DNA of 64,000 nt, from assembly GCA_963663665.2 (NCBI GenBank), contig CAXXKP010000001.1, forward strand, positions 806,001 to 870,000, written 5' to 3'. Position numbers and translations under genes: made by a program. The notes under the pieces are model-generated. The model did not search any database. It saw only the letters and a list, made by a program, of their open reading frames with translations, and was not told the DNA's origin. Source of the DNA: SABI01 sp963663665 (GTDB lineage: Bacteria > Spirochaetota > Spirochaetia > Sphaerochaetales > Sphaerochaetaceae). Positions 40,694-49,557 of this stretch are shown here, in pieces (within the stretch, counting starts at the first letter, position 1; every line of letters begins with the position of its first letter).

Positions 40694-42750
40694 TTTTGTG
40701 GTCTTGAAATGTCATAAAGGATTTTAAGCCTATCTTCGATTGCTCTGTTAATTGTATCGATAGGGAATACACCTTTTTGATTTCTTTCACCAGATGGTCG
40801 ATCTGCCAATACACACATTCCTTCATCAATAGTATGGACTGGATAGATGTGGAACTCTTTTTTCTCAATAGCTTCAATGATATGATACGGAAGGATCAAA
40901 TTTTTCTTATTCTGATAAGGAATGATAACACCTGGGTGAACCACCTTCCCTATTGCTTTACAGACTTTATAAAATCCCGTAATCTTTTCATTAATCCCAC
41001 CAACTGGTTGTAATTCACCCATTTGGTTAACGCTTCCTGTGACCGCAATATTTTGTTTGATTGGGATTTCTCCAATGGCAGAGAGAAGAGCATAGAGTTC
41101 ACTGCTACTAGCAGAGTCTCCATCTATTTCACCATAAGATTGTTCAAAGCATATTCCGCTATAAATAGAAAGAGGGAATGTCCTTGCGTATCGCTTACGG
41201 AGATATCCTTCTAGAATAAGTAATCCTTTATCATGAATTTCGCCACTTAAGCCAGCTTCATGCTCAATATTCACAATTCCTTCAGATCCAGGAGCAACAG
41301 TTGCACTAATTACGGCGGGGGTGCCGAAACTTGTTGCTCCAACGTCAAGAACAGCGAGTCCATTCACCACTCCTGTTTTATACCCAGAAAGTGTGATAAT
41401 CATTTCGCCACTGGTAATCTCTTGTTGGATTCTAGATTCACTCACACTCCCTATATAATCCCTCTCTTCAATAGCACGAGTGACACTTATATCTGTAATA
41501 GTTGTTTCATTATGCTCTTTTGCCCAGTAATTAGATTCTTTCAATAAGTCTGCTAAGAGGGCAAGTTGAGTAGAGAGCTCGTCTCTACTCTCTGCAATGA
41601 GGTTGCTATAACGAAGAATTTCACTTACTCCAGATATTTCTAGTGGAAGCATATTCTCTTTTTTCGCAATTCTTAGAAGAAAAGAAACTGTTCCATCGAT
41701 ATTCTCTTTTTCATATCTCATCGTATAGTCAAATTCTGCTGAGACCTTAAAGAGTTTAAGGAATTCATCATCATGCTCGCTAAATTTTTCAAAAGCTTCA
41801 CTAGAACCTACCATAATAACTTTGACATCTAGTTCAATGGGAAGAGGTCGCACTCCTGAAGAAAAATTGCGGGTAGCAGAAGAGTTCTGTATAACAAGCG
41901 TCTTTGTGTTAAGAAATCGCTTTAATGCTTCATAGAGACCTTCTACACTGAGCATTTCATGAGCATTTATGACAATACAGCCCCCATTTGCTTGTAGGAG
42001 AGAGCCTGCATGCAATGATAAGAAAGGAAGATAATGCTCTGAATTATCTTTTGTTTCATCTAGAGAACCGAAAAGATTGCTAAATGTTGGGTGATATTCG
42101 AATATAAGGGGGCGCCTATCAGTGAAACCGTGGTCTACTAATACATTTACTGTATAACGACGCAAGAAAGATTGAAGATCTTTTGTGTTAAAAGTCTCAC
42201 TTGTAAATAGGTATTGGTGTTCTATTATGTCTTCTTTTATATGTGATAAGAATTGTGAGATTTTTTTATCTGTATAGGTTTTCCTAATTTCGAGTACAAG
42301 AGGGTCTAATATAGCAGATAAAGTTTGAACATCTAATGATTGATCTTTCATAAGAAGAGACATGTCATTATAGAGGTTTGAAACGAAAGATTTCATTTCA
42401 ATCGAGAATGATCGTGCTTTGCCTGGCATGAAAGTGAGCGGAATTGGGGTGTCTGGGTTATGAAAGTTATGAATAAACGCAACGTCTCTCACTTTACTCA
42501 TATCATTTTCCAACTCTTTTATAGCTAATTCTATTGCTGTACGCTTTCCTGTTCCAGGTTCTCCACTCACAAAAATATTATACCCATCTGAATCAATTGA
42601 AAGAGCCATCTTTAAAGCCCTCATAGCACGAGGCTGTCCTACAATATAGACGTCGTCAATTGGGACGTTCATATCAATTTCAGAAAATGGGATACTAAAT
42701 TGAGCTTCCTCAGAAGTGAGCTCTGTAATATTGAATGGTAAAGTTGCCAT
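40690..42750 (-). CDS. Lon-like ATP-dependent protease (S16, AAA_32 type)
   Basis: A 686-residue protease of the LonB/YcbZ-like type. The N-terminal part has an ATPase with Walker A SGEPGTGKRTA (about 75); Walker B and the helical insert lie in the middle (LQANGGCIVINAHEML, about 256). The C-terminal S16 domain has the catalytic Ser in GDSASSSELYAL and the Lys in GGINEKITGF. There is no classical Lon substrate-binding domain. The start is ATG 42750: a consensus promoter ends 7 nt before it and no ribosome site is present. Soluble, protein quality control. Confidence 0.88.
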   Translation of the reverse strand: MATLPFNITELTSEEAQFSIPFSEIDMNVPIDDVYIVGQPRAMRALKMALSIDSDGYNIFVSGEPGTGKRTAIELAIKELENDMSKVRDVAFIHNFHNPDTPIPLTFMPGKARSFSIEMKSFVSNLYNDMSLLMKDQSLDVQTLSAILDPLVLEIRKTYTDKKISQFLSHIKEDIIEHQYLFTSETFNTKDLQSFLRRYTVNVLVDHGFTDRRPLIFEYHPTFSNLFGSLDETKDNSEHYLPFLSLHAGSLLQANGGCIVINAHEMLSVEGLYEALKRFLNTKTLVIQNSSATRNFSSGVRPLPIELDVKVIMVGSSEAFEKFSEHDDEFLKLFKVSAEFDYTMRYEKENIDGTVSFLLRIAKKENMLPLEISGVSEILRYSNLIAESRDELSTQLALLADLLKESNYWAKEHNETTITDISVTRAIEERDYIGSVSESRIQQEITSGEMIITLSGYKTGVVNGLAVLDVGATSFGTPAVISATVAPGSEGIVNIEHEAGLSGEIHDKGLLILEGYLRKRYARTFPLSIYSGICFEQSYGEIDGDSASSSELYALLSAIGEIPIKQNIAVTGSVNQMGELQPVGGINEKITGFYKVCKAIGKVVHPGVIIPYQNKKNLILPYHIIEAIEKKEFHIYPVHTIDEGMCVLADRPSGERNQKGVFPIDTINRAIEDRLKILYDISRPQN

Positions 42751-42757
42751 GAAGCTC

Positions 42758-42786
42758 ACTATAGGTGGTGGAATAATTGATGTCAA
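42758..42786 (-). promoter_or_regulatory. consensus promoter of the Lon-like gene (leaderless)
   Basis: On the minus strand TTGACA (42781-42786), exactly 17 nt, TATAGT (42758-42763), then 7 nt to the ATG. It is the best match to consensus among the leaderless candidates. Confidence 0.75.
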
Positions 42787-42806
42787 CTCTTTATAATCAA
42801 GGTACC

Positions 42807-43568
42807 ATGAATACTAAAGAGTTAGAGATATTTATACGTGAAAGACTGCTCCTAGAAGATTTTATTTCTAGTGATGTTTCATTAAATGGATTGCAAGTAG
42901 GTAATCCTGATAAAGAAATTAAAAAGGTCGTATGTGCTGTTGATGCATCCTTAGAAACCTTTAAGAAAGCAAACGAAGTAGGCGCAGATGCAATCTTTGT
43001 TCATCATGGTCTTTTTTGGGGGAAAAGTATTGCTATCACTTCTTCCCATTACCACAGGATTAAGTTTCTGTTAGATCATGACATTTCTTTATTTGCAGCT
43101 CATCTTCCCCTCGATGCCCATCCTACATTAGGGAATAATGGGGTAATTGCATCTCTTCTTTTTTTAGAAGATATTTCTCCATTTGGGTCGTACCATGGCC
43201 TCGATATTGGATATAAAGGGTTTTCAAAAATAGGATTGAGTATTGATGAGATAGTAAGGATTTTAGGATTTTCAAAAGAGATGGGATTACATGTTCTTCC
43301 TTTTGGTAAGGGAAAAAATCATAGTATTGCAATAGTTTCTGGTGGAGCTTCTGGGGAAGTATTACAAGCAATTGAACAAGGGTGTGATGCCTATATTACA
43401 GGGGAAGCATCACATGAGATGTTCAATACGTGTAAGGAAGAAGGAATCAACATGATATGTGGTGGACATTATCAGAGCGAAGTTTTTGGGGTCAAAGCTT
43501 TTGCCAAAATTCTATGTGATGAATGTCAGTTGGATGCATCCTTTATTGACATCCCTACCACACTATAA
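42807..43568 (+). CDS. NIF3-family dinuclear metal-center protein
   Basis: A 253-residue protein of the NIF3/YbgI family. Metal ligands: VHHGLFW (His pair, about 64-70), AAHLPLDAHP (about 95-104) and the C-terminal CGGHYQSEVFG with Glu (about 217). The function of the family is still debated (GTP cyclohydrolase I-like folding, metal hydrolase). The start is ATG 42807; TATAAT lies at 42792. The lspA gene starts 7-10 nt after its stop, so it leads the operon nif3-lspA-44110-44403. Confidence 0.88.
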   Translation: MNTKELEIFIRERLLLEDFISSDVSLNGLQVGNPDKEIKKVVCAVDASLETFKKANEVGADAIFVHHGLFWGKSIAITSSHYHRIKFLLDHDISLFAAHLPLDAHPTLGNNGVIASLLFLEDISPFGSYHGLDIGYKGFSKIGLSIDEIVRILGFSKEMGLHVLPFGKGKNHSIAIVSGGASGEVLQAIEQGCDAYITGEASHEMFNTCKEEGINMICGGHYQSEVFGVKAFAKILCDECQLDASFIDIPTTL

Positions 43569-43577
43569 GGAGATGTG

Positions 43578-44117
43578 ATGAACAAAAGAAGTCGAACTAA
43601 AGAGGTCTTATTACCATTTCTTCTTACGATAATCATAATTGTAGCTGATCAACTTACAAAGATGTGGATTGTGTTAAACGTTCCAGTTGGAACTATTTAT
43701 CGTTCCTATCTCAACGATATTATATGGATTGTTCATGTAAGGAATAATGCTATTGGTTTTAGTATAGGGCAGAATTTGAATATGCAATTAAAACAAATTT
43801 TATTTATTCTTCTTCCTCTTATTTTATTAGTTCTCTTGATTGTGTATGTAATGCGGAGTAAAGAAATTTCTTTATTGCAAAGATGGGTAGTGTGTGGGAT
43901 TCTAGGAGGTGGACTCGGGAATATCATAGATAGAGCTTTTAGAGATGATTGGGTTGTTGATTTTGTAAGTATCAAAGTATTTGGTTTTTTAGGATTCGAC
44001 AGATGGCCAACATTTAATGTAGCAGACTCTTCGGTTGTGGTATTTTCAATTCTATTGATGTTAACTCTATTATTTACTAAAAATCATACTGAAGGATTAG
44101 AGGGAAAAAATGAATAA
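43578..44117 (+). CDS. lspA: lipoprotein signal peptidase (SPase II)
   Basis: A 179-residue inner-membrane aspartic protease that cuts lipoprotein signal peptides. Four membrane helices are seen. The conserved regions are DQLTKMWI (about 24-31), VRNNAIGFS (the usual NxGxAF region, with Ile for Ala), GGGLGNIIDRAF (first catalytic Asp) and WPTFNVADSSV (second catalytic Asp). AAGGAG precedes ATG 43578; GTG 43575 is an alternative. The C-terminal end overlaps the next gene by 8 nt. Confidence 0.92.
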   Translation: MNKRSRTKEVLLPFLLTIIIIVADQLTKMWIVLNVPVGTIYRSYLNDIIWIVHVRNNAIGFSIGQNLNMQLKQILFILLPLILLVLLIVYVMRSKEISLLQRWVVCGILGGGLGNIIDRAFRDDWVVDFVSIKVFGFLGFDRWPTFNVADSSVVVFSILLMLTLLFTKNHTEGLEGKNE

Positions 44118-44403
44118 AAAATTAAATACATTCTTGTTTATCTTAGGAGCAACTCTTGTCAATCTTATCATCATGATTGCTCTTTTCCTTGTATCCTTAG
44201 CAATTATGGTGAATTTTGTGGATCCAGAAAGTTCTCTTGTTCCTCTATTTATTGGGCTTATTTTTATTGTTAGTATAGGAGGATCATTCTTACTCTATAC
44301 ATTGATAATAAAAAAAGTGATTGTAAAATTTAATTTAGAACAATATCTTTCGCCAATTTTTGCAAAGAAATATAGTGTCAAGAAGGAGATTAAGAACCAA
44401 TAA
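44110..44403 (+). CDS. small two-helix membrane protein next to lspA
   Basis: A 97-residue protein with two membrane helices (about 8-34 and 45-68, both Ile/Leu-rich) and a basic C-terminal tail (KKYSVKKEIKNQ). I do not recognise a characterised family. Overlaps on both sides (8 nt with lspA, 1 nt with 44403) make tight co-translation with lspA likely, so a role in envelope or lipoprotein handling is possible but unproven. Confidence 0.7.
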   Translation: MNKKLNTFLFILGATLVNLIIMIALFLVSLAIMVNFVDPESSLVPLFIGLIFIVSIGGSFLLYTLIIKKVIVKFNLEQYLSPIFAKKYSVKKEIKNQ

Positions 44404-45446
44404 TGGGTATAACTTCTAAGGTTTTAACTGACTTGACATATCTTTCATGGTTCCCTTTTTCAGATGAACCTCTCGTTCAAGGCTCTTGGTATACTCCTCG
44501 CATTTCTCATCCATTTATCTTATTTCCTGAAGAATCTGCAGATGATAAATGGCATATGTTTGCACACTCATGGTTAGGAATTCATCATTTTGTTTCTGAT
44601 AGTGGTATCAGTTGGGTTCCCCGTAGAATCATTGAATTCGGTGGTCATTATCCCTCTATCTATATTGAGGATGGGGTATATTATCTTCTCTATGAAAAAC
44701 GTGGAGTCCAAATACCTTTTATAGATCGAAGAAGAAGACTAAATGGGAAAGAGCACCATAGAGAGAGTCATATAGAAATTATTACATCAACTGATTTACA
44801 GATTTGGAGTAAACCTCGACATCTCATAAGTTCAGCAGATATCCCTTCTTCGCATGAATTCTTAAAGAAAGGAAGGCTCTCTAATCCTCAAATAGTCTCT
44901 ACTAAACAAGGGTATCGCCTTTATCTAGGAGCCTCGTTGTCCAATACCCTTCTTGATATCTCTCGGTATACAGTTAGTGCACTCTCAGCAGATATTATGG
45001 GCCCATACCAAGCGGAACGTGACGATATCTTAATCAAAGGCGAAGGGAATGAATATTTTCGTTCTTTAGCGAGTGGACAAACTCAGGTGCTGAATGTAGA
45101 CGATACTTTCAGAGCTGTTCAAGCTGCTCATTTTTATGATGAAGAAAGAAATAAAACATCTTCAGCTATTATATTATTAGAAAGTATTGATGGACTTAAA
45201 TTTAATCAATTACTAAAAAATCCTATTCTAGTTCCTCCTTTATCAGGATGGGCGAATGAATATATTCTTTCTAGTTCATTAAGGTATAAAGAAGATGAAA
45301 AATGTTGGTATTGTTATTTTTCAGCAGCATCAAAAATTGACAAGCATTTACCGTTCTATAAAGAGTCAATTGGCCTCCTTATAGGGAAAGACCCACGACC
45401 AAGAAAAATTGAAGATTCAACAGATATCTTGTACCGAAAAGATTAA
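44403..45446 (+). CDS. glycosidase-like five-bladed beta-propeller protein
   Basis: A 347-residue protein with the repeat style of GH43/GH32/GH130-like propellers: SHPFILFPEE, WHMFAHSWLGIHHFVSDSGISW, GHYPSIYIEDGVYYLLYEKR, LSNPQIVSTKQGYRLYLGAS and WANEYILSSSLRYKEDEKCWYCYFSA. No signal peptide, so it acts in the cytosol. Which acids are catalytic cannot be seen safely. The ATG overlaps the stop of the small membrane protein (TAATG). An enzyme of carbohydrate metabolism at the end of an lspA operon is unexpected. Confidence 0.7.
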   Translation: MGITSKVLTDLTYLSWFPFSDEPLVQGSWYTPRISHPFILFPEESADDKWHMFAHSWLGIHHFVSDSGISWVPRRIIEFGGHYPSIYIEDGVYYLLYEKRGVQIPFIDRRRRLNGKEHHRESHIEIITSTDLQIWSKPRHLISSADIPSSHEFLKKGRLSNPQIVSTKQGYRLYLGASLSNTLLDISRYTVSALSADIMGPYQAERDDILIKGEGNEYFRSLASGQTQVLNVDDTFRAVQAAHFYDEERNKTSSAIILLESIDGLKFNQLLKNPILVPPLSGWANEYILSSSLRYKEDEKCWYCYFSAASKIDKHLPFYKESIGLLIGKDPRPRKIEDSTDILYRKD

Positions 45447-46546
45447 GACCCTTCAACTCCAGTTGCAATAAAATCTTTATTTCTTTTTATGCTTTTAAAT
45501 TCAGCCTTGTTTTGTTTTTTTAATTCAGCAAAAGTCATCAAACTGATACTTGCTACAGGTCTTCCAGAAATAAATTGGATAATAGCCGATTCGGTTTCTT
45601 CTGTGCCAGGTGCTTTAGGATAAACGAAGTAACCATGGACCGTCTCTTTACATTCAAGGTACTTCACTGCGGTATCAGCTGATTCTAAAGCTTCACTATA
45701 CAACCGAGCATCATCTCTGAGTGGATCATATTCAGCTCCAACAATTAATGCAGGAGGGAGACGAGAATGATCCTTTGCTAATAACGGCGAAAAAAGTGGG
45801 TTTAAAATATCTTTTGGTTCTCTTTGATAACTCTTTATAAAAAATTGCATACTTTTTGAAGTTAAAGTGGGACTATCTTTGAATTCTTCATAACTAGCCG
45901 TTTTCATTCTTCCATCAGTGACAGGATAAAGAAGAATTTGTCCAGCGATATGAGGCCCCTTTCTATCTCTTGCCAAGCGGCATACAACTGCAGCAAGATT
46001 TGCTCCAGCACTATCACCCATGACGAAAATTCTTTCAGGGTCTATTTTCCAATAGCGAGCACCTAATGATGCCCATAGTAGGGTACTATAACTATCTTCA
46101 ACTGCTGTTGGGAATTTGTGTTGTGGGGAGAGCCGGTAATCAACTGCAAGAACTGCTGCATTCGTAAGTGATGCAATTCGTATACAAATATATTGATACA
46201 GTTCCATATTCCCCCATACCCAACCTCCTCCATGATAAAAAATAATCAATGGGCGCAAAGAAGTCATTTGAGAAGTAGGGTTTGTTTTTGGTTCATAGAA
46301 ATAACCTGTAAGAGCTCCATCTTCAACTGGAATGATAAAGGTATCGTGCTCAATGGTTTTGGTTCTTGCTTGTAGCAGTTTTTTGGAAAGGTTGTTTTTG
46401 GGAATAGGGCTTTTATTTATTTCAGTTATTTGAGCCTCTGTGAGACTTGTTACATCATTATCTCCTAATAACTTAGCAGAAAGATTAATAATATTTTTTA
46501 GTTTTTTTGATATTTTCATCGTACTAAGATGCTCAGCATTGTCCAT
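45443..46546 (-). CDS. alpha/beta hydrolase, hormone-sensitive-lipase type esterase
   Basis: A 367-residue esterase. The oxyanion-hole motif FYHGGGWVWGN (about 107-117), the nucleophile GDSAGANLA (Ser about 178), the Asp in GAEYDPLRDDARLY and the His in ETVHGYFVYP mark the HSL (family IV) group. No signal peptide is seen. It lies 3 nt after the aroE stop and so is co-transcribed with it; AAAGGA precedes the ATG. The substrate is likely a short-chain ester; the link with aroE is not obvious. Its stop shares bases with the convergent propeller gene. Confidence 0.88.
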   Translation of the reverse strand: MDNAEHLSTMKISKKLKNIINLSAKLLGDNDVTSLTEAQITEINKSPIPKNNLSKKLLQARTKTIEHDTFIIPVEDGALTGYFYEPKTNPTSQMTSLRPLIIFYHGGGWVWGNMELYQYICIRIASLTNAAVLAVDYRLSPQHKFPTAVEDSYSTLLWASLGARYWKIDPERIFVMGDSAGANLAAVVCRLARDRKGPHIAGQILLYPVTDGRMKTASYEEFKDSPTLTSKSMQFFIKSYQREPKDILNPLFSPLLAKDHSRLPPALIVGAEYDPLRDDARLYSEALESADTAVKYLECKETVHGYFVYPKAPGTEETESAIIQFISGRPVASISLMTFAELKKQNKAEFKSIKRNKDFIATGVEGS

Positions 46547-46549
46547 ATA

Positions 46550-47440
46550 TCAAATTCCTTTATCTGAAAATGCTTCAAGCAAAGCATCTTTCATTACATC
46601 AATAGGTGCTTTTTTTCCAGTCCATTGTTCAAAAGCAATGGCACCTTGAAATACTAACATCCCAAGGCCATCAACACATGTGCAACCGTTTTCTTTAGCT
46701 TCTTGCAAAAAGAGTGTGTTAATTGGATTAAAGACTACATCACTTGCGATACAATTGTGGTAGTTCCCCTCCTCCCACACGAGTGGAAGTCTGCCTGTTT
46801 CATCGAATAGGCCCACACTTGTTGCTTGGACAATAAGATCGTAGGAATCATTAACAATGAACTTCTCTCCTAAAGGCAATACTTTAATTTTTGTTGAAAC
46901 TTTGTGTTGTATATCCTGTTGTAATTGTTTGGCACTATCCACATTTCTATTCACTATTGTGATAGAAGCTACTTCTTGCAGGGCAAGTTCGCAGACGATT
47001 GCACGAGAGGCACCACCAGAGCCAAATACAAGAACATTCATTCCCTTGACTGCCTTTTGTGCAGAGACGGCAGTTAAAAAACCTTTCCCATCAGTATTAT
47101 CACCGATAGATTTATTCTCTTTTTGATAAACACAATTAACAGCATTTGATAAGGATGCTGAAGGTGTGAGTTCATCTAAAAATTCGATTGAAGAGACTTT
47201 ATGTGGGCTTGTAATGTTGTAACCACAAAAACCGAGAGCCTTGAGTCCCCTGACAGCCTCACCTAAGTTCTTTTTAGAAACATTCATAGTGAGATAACGA
47301 TAAGGTAATGATAGTGCTTCGAAAGCTTTTTCTATCATGAATTGTGTTGGATTTCCAGCAACCGGATCCCCGATGCAACAATAGAGTGCTGGTAGTGGGC
47401 CATTCATAAGCGCATTTAAGTCATATTCATTATATTGCAT
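46550..47440 (-). CDS. aroE: shikimate dehydrogenase
   Basis: A 296-residue NADPH enzyme turning 3-dehydroshikimate into shikimate in aromatic amino acid synthesis. Substrate-binding motifs NPTQFMIEKAF (Ser replaced by Thr/Gln region), YNITSPHK with the catalytic Lys and DNTDGKGF with the Asp are present, and the NADP loop is GSGGASRAIV. GAGAAGG precedes the ATG. Shikimate versus quinate preference cannot be decided. It leads the pair aroE-esterase; thiN lies upstream on the same strand. Confidence 0.9.
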   Translation of the reverse strand: MQYNEYDLNALMNGPLPALYCCIGDPVAGNPTQFMIEKAFEALSLPYRYLTMNVSKKNLGEAVRGLKALGFCGYNITSPHKVSSIEFLDELTPSASLSNAVNCVYQKENKSIGDNTDGKGFLTAVSAQKAVKGMNVLVFGSGGASRAIVCELALQEVASITIVNRNVDSAKQLQQDIQHKVSTKIKVLPLGEKFIVNDSYDLIVQATSVGLFDETGRLPLVWEEGNYHNCIASDVVFNPINTLFLQEAKENGCTCVDGLGMLVFQGAIAFEQWTGKKAPIDVMKDALLEAFSDKGI

Positions 47441-47524
47441 GTATTTTACCTTCTCGAATGTTTTAATTTAGTTGATATTAGGCATTGTATCGTATAAAGC
47501 CTTATATGTCATGGATATTTTTTC

Positions 47525-48142
47525 CTATACGATATAAGAAATAAACAGAGGGTCTCCTTTTACAGCTATCTGTATGGGATTCTTAGAAACGACATTAGAT
47601 AAACTCATATGAGTTGAATCAATAATGAATTCTTTTAATGGCCATAAGAGGTCTAAACAGGTAATATTTGAGTTGCTTTTCATATGAATAGGTATGAAAC
47701 TAACCGTTGAAGATACTGGAAAGGAGAGCTCACTACTATCCTCGACCCTAAAGATATGTTCTTTATCGGTTATCCACTCTTTAGGTGCTCCATATTCAAC
47801 AAAAAGAGAATAGAGATGGAGAAGGTGGTCAAATCTCCCTTCCCCTCCTCCTATTAAGATATATTCTTTAATATCCAATTCTTTAAGGTAAATGAATGCT
47901 GCTTCTGTGTCACTAATATCTTTATGAGAGGCAAGTCTTGTGTGAGCAAGGCTGTCGAGTAAAGATTTTTTACTGAGAGAATCAAAGTCTCCAATTGCAT
48001 AGTCAACTTTAAGACCTAGTTTGTTAGCGGTATCAAGCCCACTATCAACGGCAATGATGTAGGTGGATTTAGGTAGTATAAAGGTTGGTGGTAAAGAGAG
48101 AGGTCCCTTCCCTCCTGTACACACAATTGAAATGTTTTCCAT
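47525..48142 (-). CDS. thiN: thiamine pyrophosphokinase
   Basis: A 205-residue enzyme making thiamine diphosphate from thiamine and ATP. Family blocks: AVDSGLDTANKLGLKVDYAIGDFDSL (about 31-56), the SDTEAAFIYL region (about 77-86) and LIGGGEGRFDHLLHLY (about 96-111). No Shine-Dalgarno; TTGTTT-N18-TACGAT on the minus strand (48150-48179) ends 7 nt before the ATG, so it may be leaderless. No TPP riboswitch is seen. Confidence 0.9.
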   Translation of the reverse strand: MENISIVCTGGKGPLSLPPTFILPKSTYIIAVDSGLDTANKLGLKVDYAIGDFDSLSKKSLLDSLAHTRLASHKDISDTEAAFIYLKELDIKEYILIGGGEGRFDHLLHLYSLFVEYGAPKEWITDKEHIFRVEDSSELSFPVSSTVSFIPIHMKSNSNITCLDLLWPLKEFIIDSTHMSLSNVVSKNPIQIAVKGDPLFISYIV

Positions 48143-48149
48143 AGATATA

Positions 48150-48179
48150 ATCGTATCACAATTAACCTTATAGAAACAA
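48150..48179 (-). promoter_or_regulatory. thiN promoter (leaderless)
   Basis: On the minus strand TTGTTT (48174-48179), 18-nt spacer, TACGAT (48150-48155), 7 nt to the ATG. Confidence 0.45.
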
Positions 48180-48188
48180 TCTGATTAT

Positions 48189-48236
48189 AAAAAAGCTACT
48201 ACCAAGAATCAATATTAAGATGATGGCAGTAGCTTT
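48189..48236 (-). terminator. terminator of the outer-membrane gene 48261
   Basis: AAAGCTACTACCA (48192-48204) pairs with TGGCAGTAGCTTT (48224-48236) with one mismatch; on the minus strand a T-run follows. The terminator after gene 49000 has the same design. Confidence 0.75.
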
Positions 48237-48260
48237 AAATTAAACTAAAAATAAGAACTC

Positions 48261-48818
48261 TTAGAATTTCACTTTTGCTGAAATACCAATGAGGCTATCA
48301 TGTTTTATTGATTCAATGATCTCATCAGTTGTTAAGTTTGATATATCATCAACGAATTGAGCAACATCATCAACTAAGAAGTTTGTTTCAACACCAACTG
48401 AGAGCCAGTCAAGGATATTAAAGTCAACACCAGCCCTTACGTTATAAGCGAAAGCATTCTCCTCAGTAGAAGGTTCTCCGTGAATAATTACTCCAAAATA
48501 GGCGGGGCCTGTAGCAACATATGGCTCAATTAGACCAAGTGGCAATCTTAAGACTACATCTAGAATATATGCCATTTCTAATCTTTGTAAACTCGGATTT
48601 GAAGCCAAAATAATAGCGTCTGCTGAAACGCCCAAATAATCACTAAAGAAGAATTCCCCTCTAACAGCAGGGATGTATGCATCTGTATTTCCAGCTTCTA
48701 AATCATAATAGCTATAATATGGGACGACACCGAGCCCAAAAGTACTAGCTGCATATAATGAACCTGTAGCAGATATAGCAATCAATAGTACCAAGATAAA
48801 CAAACCTCTTTTTTTCAT
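48261..48818 (-). CDS. outer-membrane beta-barrel protein, copy 1
   Basis: A 185-residue protein with signal peptide (MKKRGLFILVLLIAISATGSLYA) and an 8-strand-barrel-like body of alternating residues, ending in Phe (IGISAKVKF), the usual outer-membrane sorting end. Aromatic girdles are visible (YYSYYDLEAG, GEFFFSDYLGVSAD, PYVATGPAYFGV). Its neighbour 49000-49557 has the same length and about two thirds identity. Acidic insert DDVAQFVDDISNLTTDE may be an outer loop. No enzyme motif is seen; porin-like or structural role is inferred. Confidence 0.8.
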   Translation of the reverse strand: MKKRGLFILVLLIAISATGSLYAASTFGLGVVPYYSYYDLEAGNTDAYIPAVRGEFFFSDYLGVSADAIILASNPSLQRLEMAYILDVVLRLPLGLIEPYVATGPAYFGVIIHGEPSTEENAFAYNVRAGVDFNILDWLSVGVETNFLVDDVAQFVDDISNLTTDEIIESIKHDSLIGISAKVKF

Positions 48819-48924
48819 AACGTACTCCTTTCTAAAATGTCGTTATCCTTTTTTGAATAATACATTTCTCTGACTTATGTATTTAGAAACAATTAAAAAC
48901 AAAAAAGGTTATAAAAAAATATAA

Positions 48925-48970
48925 AATAAAAAAACTACCACCAAGAATACAGTTAAGATATTGGTAGTAG
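48925..48970 (-). terminator. terminator of the outer-membrane gene 49000
   Basis: CTACCACCAA (48935-48944) pairs with TTGGTAGTAG (48961-48970) with one mismatch; on the minus strand a T-run follows. Confidence 0.75.
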
Positions 48971-48999
48971 CTTTTTTAATTAGCTAAAATTAGGCACTA

Positions 49000-49557
49000 T
49001 TAGAATTTTACTTTTGCTGAAATTCCAATTTTGCTATAGTATTTAATTGCATCAGCAATTTGTTCGCTTGTTGCATTAGATAGATCATCAACGAATTCTG
49101 CAACATCATCAACGAGGAAGTTTGTTTCGACACCAACTGAGAGCCAATCAAGTACATTGAAATCAACTCCTGCTCGTACGTTGTAGGCAAAAGCGTCTTC
49201 AGCTGTTTCGGTATAGTCTCCAATAATTACACCAAAATATGCAGGGCCAGTTGCAATATAAGGTTCAACAAGACCAAGAGGTAACCTTAATACTACATCA
49301 AGGATATACATCATTTCATAGTAATTATAATCTGGAAGGGAATCTAAAATAAGGGCATCAGCTGACACACCTAGATAATCACTCAAGAAGAATTCTCCTC
49401 TAAGTGCAGGGACGTATGCATCAGTATTTCCTGCTTCAAGATCAAAATAACTATAATAGTTAACGACCCCGACACTAAATGTACTTGCTGCATACACTGC
49501 GCTAGTTGCACAGATAGCAATTAAAAGTACCAATACTAACAAACTTCTTTTTTTCAT
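49000..49557 (-). CDS. outer-membrane beta-barrel protein, copy 2
   Basis: A 185-residue paralog of 48261-48818. The signal peptide is MKKRSLLVLVLLIAICATSAVYA and the body again ends IGISAKVKF. The copies differ mostly in two stretches (around DSLPDYNYYEMMY and GDYTETAEDAF), which by analogy are surface loops. The start is ATG 49557 with AAGGAG before it; the longer frame to 49611 adds a hydrophilic piece in front of the signal peptide and is unlikely. Each copy has its own terminator. Confidence 0.8.
   Translation of the reverse strand: MKKRSLLVLVLLIAICATSAVYAASTFSVGVVNYYSYFDLEAGNTDAYVPALRGEFFLSDYLGVSADALILDSLPDYNYYEMMYILDVVLRLPLGLVEPYIATGPAYFGVIIGDYTETAEDAFAYNVRAGVDFNVLDWLSVGVETNFLVDDVAEFVDDLSNATSEQIADAIKYYSKIGISAKVKF

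Noticed and set aside
47445..48260. TPP riboswitch or T-box leaders (thiN; also sought before proS and aspS)
   Set aside because: The intergenic stretches are too short or lack the expected structures; promoters end directly before the start codons.
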